This document shows, piece after piece, positions 15,765 to 18,675 of a stretch of 18,675 nt of DNA. The notes under the pieces are model-generated. The model saw nothing but the letters and a program-made list of their open reading frames with translations, was not told the origin of the DNA and searched no databases. Position numbers and translations under genes: made by a program. Each line of letters starts with the position of its first letter. Positions within the stretch are counted from its first letter, which is position 1. The stretch is taken from the NCBI GenBank assembly GCA_035527455.1, contig DATLAN010000290.1, positions 1-18,675 on the forward strand, written 5' to 3'. Source of the stretch: DATLAN01 sp035527455. Lineage in GTDB: Bacteria > Planctomycetota > Planctomycetia > Pirellulales > Thermoguttaceae.

Positions 15765-16100
15765 CTACGGCTCGAACTCGACTTGGATCTCGTGAACTCC
15801 CATGCAGTACCCGACCTGTGGGAGAATGCGGATGCTGATCGCGTCGCAGCGCAGCGGGGCGTCGGGGCGGACGACGTTGAACTGGTCCCTTTCCAGCCCG
15901 AAGTCGTCGGTCACGTACTTCTTCATCCGCTGCCAATCCCCGTCGCCGACCCGGTAATCGACCCACCATCCACGGGGAAGCTTCACTTTGCCGCCGAACG
16001 GATAGCCGGAGGTCTGGCGGATGGCGACGGTTCCGCCGGGCAGGGGAATCTCGGTTTCGCTGCATACGCGCATCCACCCCGCCGAAGGAGACAACTTCCT
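15765..16100 (-). pseudogene. 3' fragment of a secreted glycan-related gene
   Basis: A protein-like C-terminus of about 100 residues reads SAGWMRVCSETEIPLPGGTV, GGKVKLPRGWWVDYRVGDGD, CDAISIRILPQVGYCMGVHE and ends VEFEP. The beta-rich, Trp/Gly pattern resembles a galactose-binding or discoidin-like domain at the end of a secreted planctomycete glycosidase or carbohydrate-binding protein; the exact family is not recognised. Its upstream end is lost at about 16100, exactly where the RAYT element begins (16113). Beyond that the frame is antisense to the transposase relic. The gene was most likely truncated by the insertion or by a deletion beside it. Confidence 0.55.
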
Positions 16101-16112
16101 CTTGACCCTCGC

Positions 16113-16490
16113 GGATTCGGGGGAGATTCGGGGGACATAATACGGATATTGACAAGCTGGGCAATTTTGGCTAGCCTCCGGGCATGGCGAGACTGGCAAG
16201 AGTGGTTGTTCCCGGCATGCCGCACCATGTGGCGACGATCGTCTGGTCCACGTGGCTCCGCCGCTGGCGATCATCGACGACTGGCGTGCCTTGCTCGACA
16301 GCGCGATGCCCGAGGATCAACTCCGCCAGATACGCGCCCACGGGCGGAGCGGCCGGCCGTTGGGCGACGCAACATTCCTCGAACGTTTGAGAAACTCGTC
16401 AGTCGCGTCCTCCGTCCACAGAAGCCAGGCCGCAAGCCAAGATTCACCAAATAGCCACAATTGGTATTATCTCCCCCGAATTCCGAATTC
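16113..16490. mobile_element. deleted RAYT (IS200-like) element with terminal inverted repeats
   Basis: The left end reads GGGGGACATAATACGGATAT (16131-16150), preceded by a doubled GATTCGGGGGA (16114-16135). The right end reads CAATTGGTATTATCTCCCCC (16458-16477), followed by a doubled GAATTCC. The ends are near reverse complements (GTATTATGTCCCCC against GTATTATCTCCCCC). Between them lies a truncated REP-associated tyrosine transposase. The element is about 378 bases, far shorter than an intact one, and could only move with a transposase supplied in trans. Confidence 0.7.
16184..16454 (+). pseudogene. REP-associated tyrosine transposase (RAYT) relic
   Basis: The start reads MARLARVVVPGMPHHVA, the nearly invariant N-terminus of RAYT/IS200-like Y1 transposases. 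In another frame from about 16282 follows DWRALLDSAMPEDQLRQIRA, then RSGRPLGDATFLERL. In the third frame from about 16385 comes EKLVSRVLRPQKPGRKPRF and the stop at 16454. These are the two ends of the protein joined by a deletion of roughly 130 residues near 16235-16275, which removed the HUH histidines and the catalytic tyrosine region, plus a later single-base frameshift near 16390. The protein cannot be active. Its presence explains the REP-type palindromes in the window. Confidence 0.85.
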
Positions 16491-16517
16491 CTTGCGTGAT
16501 GCCAGCGGGGGAGTAAA

Positions 16518-16988
16518 ATGCTTATGGGGAACCGTCAAGAGTACATCCTCTTTTCTCCGACAACACCGAACGGCAATTCCGTGCGTGCTCCTAAGCGAAA
16601 ACGACCGCAGCCGCGAATCATTCAACCCCCACCGAAAGGCGTTGACGCAACGGAGCTAGCCTCATGCGTCACTTATGTCGGGAGTCCGGAACACAAGACG
16701 GGGCCGTCGTTTGCGGGAGCATCGCGACCTCGCGGAGACGCGACCAAATGTGACCCGGCGCTGAATGCACGCTTGCATGAGATTCGACAATGGCTGCGAC
16801 AAGCGTTTGAGGTTCAGTGTTTCGGCGGTCCGTGGGAAGGCGGCTTTCCGCGGTATGCGTGGTGCATGGTCGGACAGATTGTCTACGAAGCGCGTCTCGT
16901 GAATCGGGGCCTTGGGCAGTACAAGGGCTGGCAGTTAGAGCCCGAAGAATGGCCGGATGGAATTAACGATTTCGACTGGCCCACGTGA
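16518..16988 (+). CDS. unknown 156-residue protein paired with ImmA-like gene
   Basis: I do not recognise a domain. The first ~35 residues are basic and proline-rich (RAPKRKRPQPRIIQPPPKG). They are followed by a probably conserved core: YVGSPEHKTGPSFAGASRPR, CDPALNARLHEIRQWLRQAF, then WEGGFPRYAWCMVGQIVYEA and NRGLGQYKGWQLEPEEWPDG. The Tyr/Trp/Gly pattern and charged SPEHK and RPR segments look like a compact soluble fold with a possible nucleic-acid or peptide site, which is speculation. No signal or membrane segment is seen. The ATG at 16518 has GGGGGAG five bases upstream; a GTG at 16581 is an alternative start that would drop the poorly structured leader. It begins 28 bases after the RAYT element and ends 13 bases before the ImmA-like gene, so the two are surely co-transcribed. 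Candidate toxin, effector or antitoxin partner. Confidence 0.7.
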   Translation: MLMGNRQEYILFSPTTPNGNSVRAPKRKRPQPRIIQPPPKGVDATELASCVTYVGSPEHKTGPSFAGASRPRGDATKCDPALNARLHEIRQWLRQAFEVQCFGGPWEGGFPRYAWCMVGQIVYEARLVNRGLGQYKGWQLEPEEWPDGINDFDWPT

Positions 16989-17001
16989 ATCGAAAGGTTC
17001 C

Positions 17002-18303
17002 ATGAGCAGCCTCTGCTTTGATTTCGAATGGCAGGATCCGGCGGGAGCCAGAGGTGAGGAACTGCGCGCAACATGGGCTTCGCTGTCAATCCTGGTTGAC
17101 GGCAATCCAGTCACTGAGTTGCAGGACAAACAGACAAAGTCAGTTCGAACCCGCGTTTTCCTCCCGTTGTTTCCGCTGGCGGAATGGCTTGCCGACAACT
17201 GGTGGTTCCTGCAATCGGAAGCCGAACGGCCGGACACTGCGACAAGTCGTGAGTTCGATCGCAGACACAATCTTCGCTGGGCGCGCGAAGGCTTTGTTCT
17301 GCCGTCACTCCGTTTCGTGAGCCTCGGGGACGGCGTCGAGGCTCATTGGCAACCCCTTGACATCGCCGATGCCGGAATCAGATTTGTAGCGAGTGGAAAT
17401 GCGATTCTGTCTAGCAGTGCCTTCTTTCAGACCCTGCGCGAGTTCGTGAATGCAGTTGTCACGAGACTCGACGACATGGGACTTCCGGGGACAACGCTGC
17501 ACGAACAGTGGCGGGCAATCCAGGAAGCGGATCCTGACGAGCAGGAGTTCTGTGACGCTGCCGCACGGCTTGGCAAAGATCCCTACGCCGTTGACTCTGA
17601 ACTCGAGGCAGCGATTCTGGACGTATCCAGAAGAATTCGTCCCGAACTCCTCAACGATTTTCTATCCCTGACGGCCGTTGAGCGTTTGGACGCTCAGACA
17701 TCCGCACTGGCGACCGCTTCTGAATCCATCGCATCAGATGCCGACAACATCGATGCACTGGGAGCACTGCGAAGTCAGGCACCGCCATGCGTATTGGGCG
17801 CGAATTCATGGGAGACCGGCTACCGCTTCGCGGCGGCGCTGCGAGCGGAGTTGAACGGTGGAGTCTGGAAGTCACATTCGCTCGACGAGCTGGCCGGGCA
17901 TCTAAGCATTGATCAACTCGGCCACTGCCTGCTGCCAGGAACCGGCGAGTGCCGATTTCTCGATGCACTGACCGGATCAAACCAACGACACAATCCAAAG
18001 TTTCTTATCGAGAAGAAGCGGGAGGACTCGCGACAGTTTGCATTCTGTCGGGCGCTGTTCGAGCACTTGACGTTGCCTCGTGATTGCTTTGCAGCGGTGT
18101 CCAGACTGCGAACTGATCGGCAGCAGATGAATCGCGCTTTCGCCGCTGAGTTTCTCGCGCCCCACGAAATGTTGAGAAATGACCTGTCTGGGGCGGTCAT
18201 CGGAGAAGATGAGATCGACGATCTGGCAGTCGATTATGGAGTGTCGGCGTTCGTAGTCAGACATCAGATTGAGAACCGCCGGCTCGCCCGAGTCTCCTCC
18301 TGA
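17002..18303 (+). CDS. ImmA/IrrE-like protein lacking the HExxH zinc motif
   Basis: A 433-residue soluble protein. The N-terminal half (about 1-270) is not recognised; it contains PLFPLAEWLADNWWFLQSE and LRWAREGFVLPSLRFVSLGD. A segment GANSWETGYRFAAALRAELN (about 270-290) matches the linker usual before ImmA/IrrE domains. The last ~95 residues follow the ImmA/IrrE pattern: SRQFAFCRALFEHL (343-356), MNRAFAAEFLAPHEML (376-391), then a helix-turn-helix-like IDDLAVDYGVSAFVVRHQIE. In active members the first segment is FxxAHExxH; here RALFE (350-354) replaces it, so zinc and catalysis are probably lost. ImmA proteins usually cleave repressors or act in toxin-antitoxin modules. This one may be a binding-only regulator. 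The ATG at 17002 has AAAGG upstream and lies 13 bases after the partner gene. G+C is below the backbone (53% at 17401-17460). Confidence 0.75.
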   Translation: MSSLCFDFEWQDPAGARGEELRATWASLSILVDGNPVTELQDKQTKSVRTRVFLPLFPLAEWLADNWWFLQSEAERPDTATSREFDRRHNLRWAREGFVLPSLRFVSLGDGVEAHWQPLDIADAGIRFVASGNAILSSSAFFQTLREFVNAVVTRLDDMGLPGTTLHEQWRAIQEADPDEQEFCDAAARLGKDPYAVDSELEAAILDVSRRIRPELLNDFLSLTAVERLDAQTSALATASESIASDADNIDALGALRSQAPPCVLGANSWETGYRFAAALRAELNGGVWKSHSLDELAGHLSIDQLGHCLLPGTGECRFLDALTGSNQRHNPKFLIEKKREDSRQFAFCRALFEHLTLPRDCFAAVSRLRTDRQQMNRAFAAEFLAPHEMLRNDLSGAVIGEDEIDDLAVDYGVSAFVVRHQIENRRLARVSS

Positions 18304-18379
18304 CGAGACGTGCGACCGTTCCGCGGAAGAGGCGAAATCGCGACCGTCTTTGGCGCATCCGATAATTCCGATAATTCGG

Positions 18380-18406
18380 GTGTTGCTCGGCAATAAAGAG
18401 GAATTC
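18380..18406 (+). repeat. GTGTTGC...AAGAGGAATTC motif, second copy
   Basis: This 27-base motif matches 4950-4975 at 23 of 26 aligned positions with a one-base insertion. Both copies contain a small TTGC-NNN-GCAA palindrome followed by AAGAGGAATTC. Both lie shortly after an accessory gene, about 80-200 bases beyond its stop. Confidence 0.65.
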
Positions 18407-18466
18407 GCAGCGCCCGTCCAATCGGCACACGGACTGATTCGTCGTCATCCTCCCGTGGCTGCGCCG

Positions 18467-18537
18467 CACCGACGATTTTGCGAATGCATCAAACGGTATG
18501 GCATAGCCTGTTCCGCAAAATCGGCGGTGCTTCCCGC
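18467..18537 (-). repeat. 71-bp palindromic repeat, copy B (inverted)
   Basis: The arms CACCGACGATTTTGCG (18467-18482) and CGCAAAATCGGCGGTG (18514-18529) pair at 15 of 16 positions. Read on the minus strand, the 71 bases align without gaps to 4882-4952 at 52 positions. The mismatch in the stem falls at the same place as in copy A, and one C-G pair of copy A is T-A here. Confidence 0.75.
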
Positions 18538-18559
18538 TCTCCCCGGAGCTTTAAGGCTG

Positions 18560-18578
18560 CATCTCGCGGAGCGAGATG
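18560..18578. repeat. CATCTCGC hairpin before the right-edge gene end
   Basis: CATCTCGC (18560-18567) and GCGAGATG (18571-18578) are perfect complements with a GGA loop. It lies 29 bases after the stop of the minus-strand gene at the right edge and could end its transcription. It may equally be another small dispersed palindrome. Confidence 0.55.
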
Positions 18579-18607
18579 GCTACTATGCCGTCACTGCTCA
18601 GCCCCGC

Positions 18608-18675
18608 TCAGTCCAGCGCCTCGACAATGGCTCCGCTGAGGAGATCGGCGAGCAGGTCGTTGCCCTTGTCCGACA
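18608..18675 (-). CDS. 3' end of a gene entering from the right edge
   Basis: On the minus strand an open frame enters at the right edge and ends in TGA at 18608-18610, reading SDKGNDLLADLLSGAIVEAL-D. The regular codon use and a hairpin just beyond the stop support a real gene end. Only 21 residues are visible, so no function can be given. Confidence 0.4.
   Translation of the reverse strand, partial: SDKGNDLLADLLSGAIVEALD

Larger units (their letters stand above)
18304..18607. other. repeat-filled spacer after the ImmA-like gene
   Basis: This 304-base spacer holds the GTGTTGC...GAATTC motif (18380-18406), the inverted 71-bp palindrome (18467-18537) and a CATCTCGC/GCGAGATG hairpin (18560-18578). 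A short tandem, ATAATTCCG/ATAATTCGG, lies at 18362-18379. Nothing coding is credible. Confidence 0.55.

Noticed and set aside
1..18675. CRISPR array, tRNA or rRNA gene
   Set aside because: No regularly spaced direct repeats, and no cloverleaf-like or rRNA-like segment was seen on reading either strand.

Overview
The window looks like chromosomal DNA from a planctomycete, most plausibly of the Pirellula/Blastopirellula type. The G+C content is high. There are two secreted HzsA-related (hydrazine-synthase-alpha-like) proteins, a C-type sulfatase, a sialate O-acetylesterase, a PDZ/DUF6288-like protein, a lone Flp/TadE-like pilin and a bacterial microcompartment (BMC) shell protein. I recognised these from the translated sequence alone; no database search was run.

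Layout. (1) 1-3047, minus strand: a degrading carbohydrate or surface-protein cluster. A truncated, frameshifted PDZ/DUF6288-like gene is followed by an intact sialate O-acetylesterase, then the first codons of another gene running off the left edge. (2) 3048-5176: a scar-rich island. It holds a 3' gene fragment, an RHS/YD-like fragment, a perfect 21-bp hairpin and REP-like sequence. It then carries one intact lower-G+C gene (3950-4750) whose C-terminal part looks like a HEPN ribonuclease domain, followed by two unrelated palindromic repeats. (3) 5177-10145: HzsA-related protein 1 (minus), a divergent sulfatase (plus) and a pilin-like gene (minus), separated by REP-type inverted repeats. (4) 10560-15539, minus strand, a probable operon read right to left: single-domain response regulator, tandem-BMC shell protein, then a 1305-residue HzsA-related protein fused to HEAT repeats. 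(5) 15573-18607: a second island. A glycan-binding gene fragment abuts a deleted REP-associated tyrosine transposase (RAYT) element. Immediately after it come two coupled plus-strand genes: an unknown 156-residue protein and a 433-residue ImmA/IrrE-like protein that has lost the HExxH motif. A copy of the same 71-bp palindromic repeat seen in the first island follows. The window ends inside the 3' end of another minus-strand gene.

How it fits together. The backbone genes are typical planctomycete polysaccharide-degradation and cell-surface functions. The two islands hold solitary accessory genes with lower G+C, flanked by REP/RAYT debris and by copies of one structured repeat family. The most interesting items are the ImmA-like pair (candidate defence or toxin-antitoxin module), the solo HEPN-like protein, the 71-bp palindrome whose two copies show a compensatory base change, and the regulator-BMC-HzsA/HEAT operon, which joins a cytoplasmic shell protein to an exported haem-motif protein.
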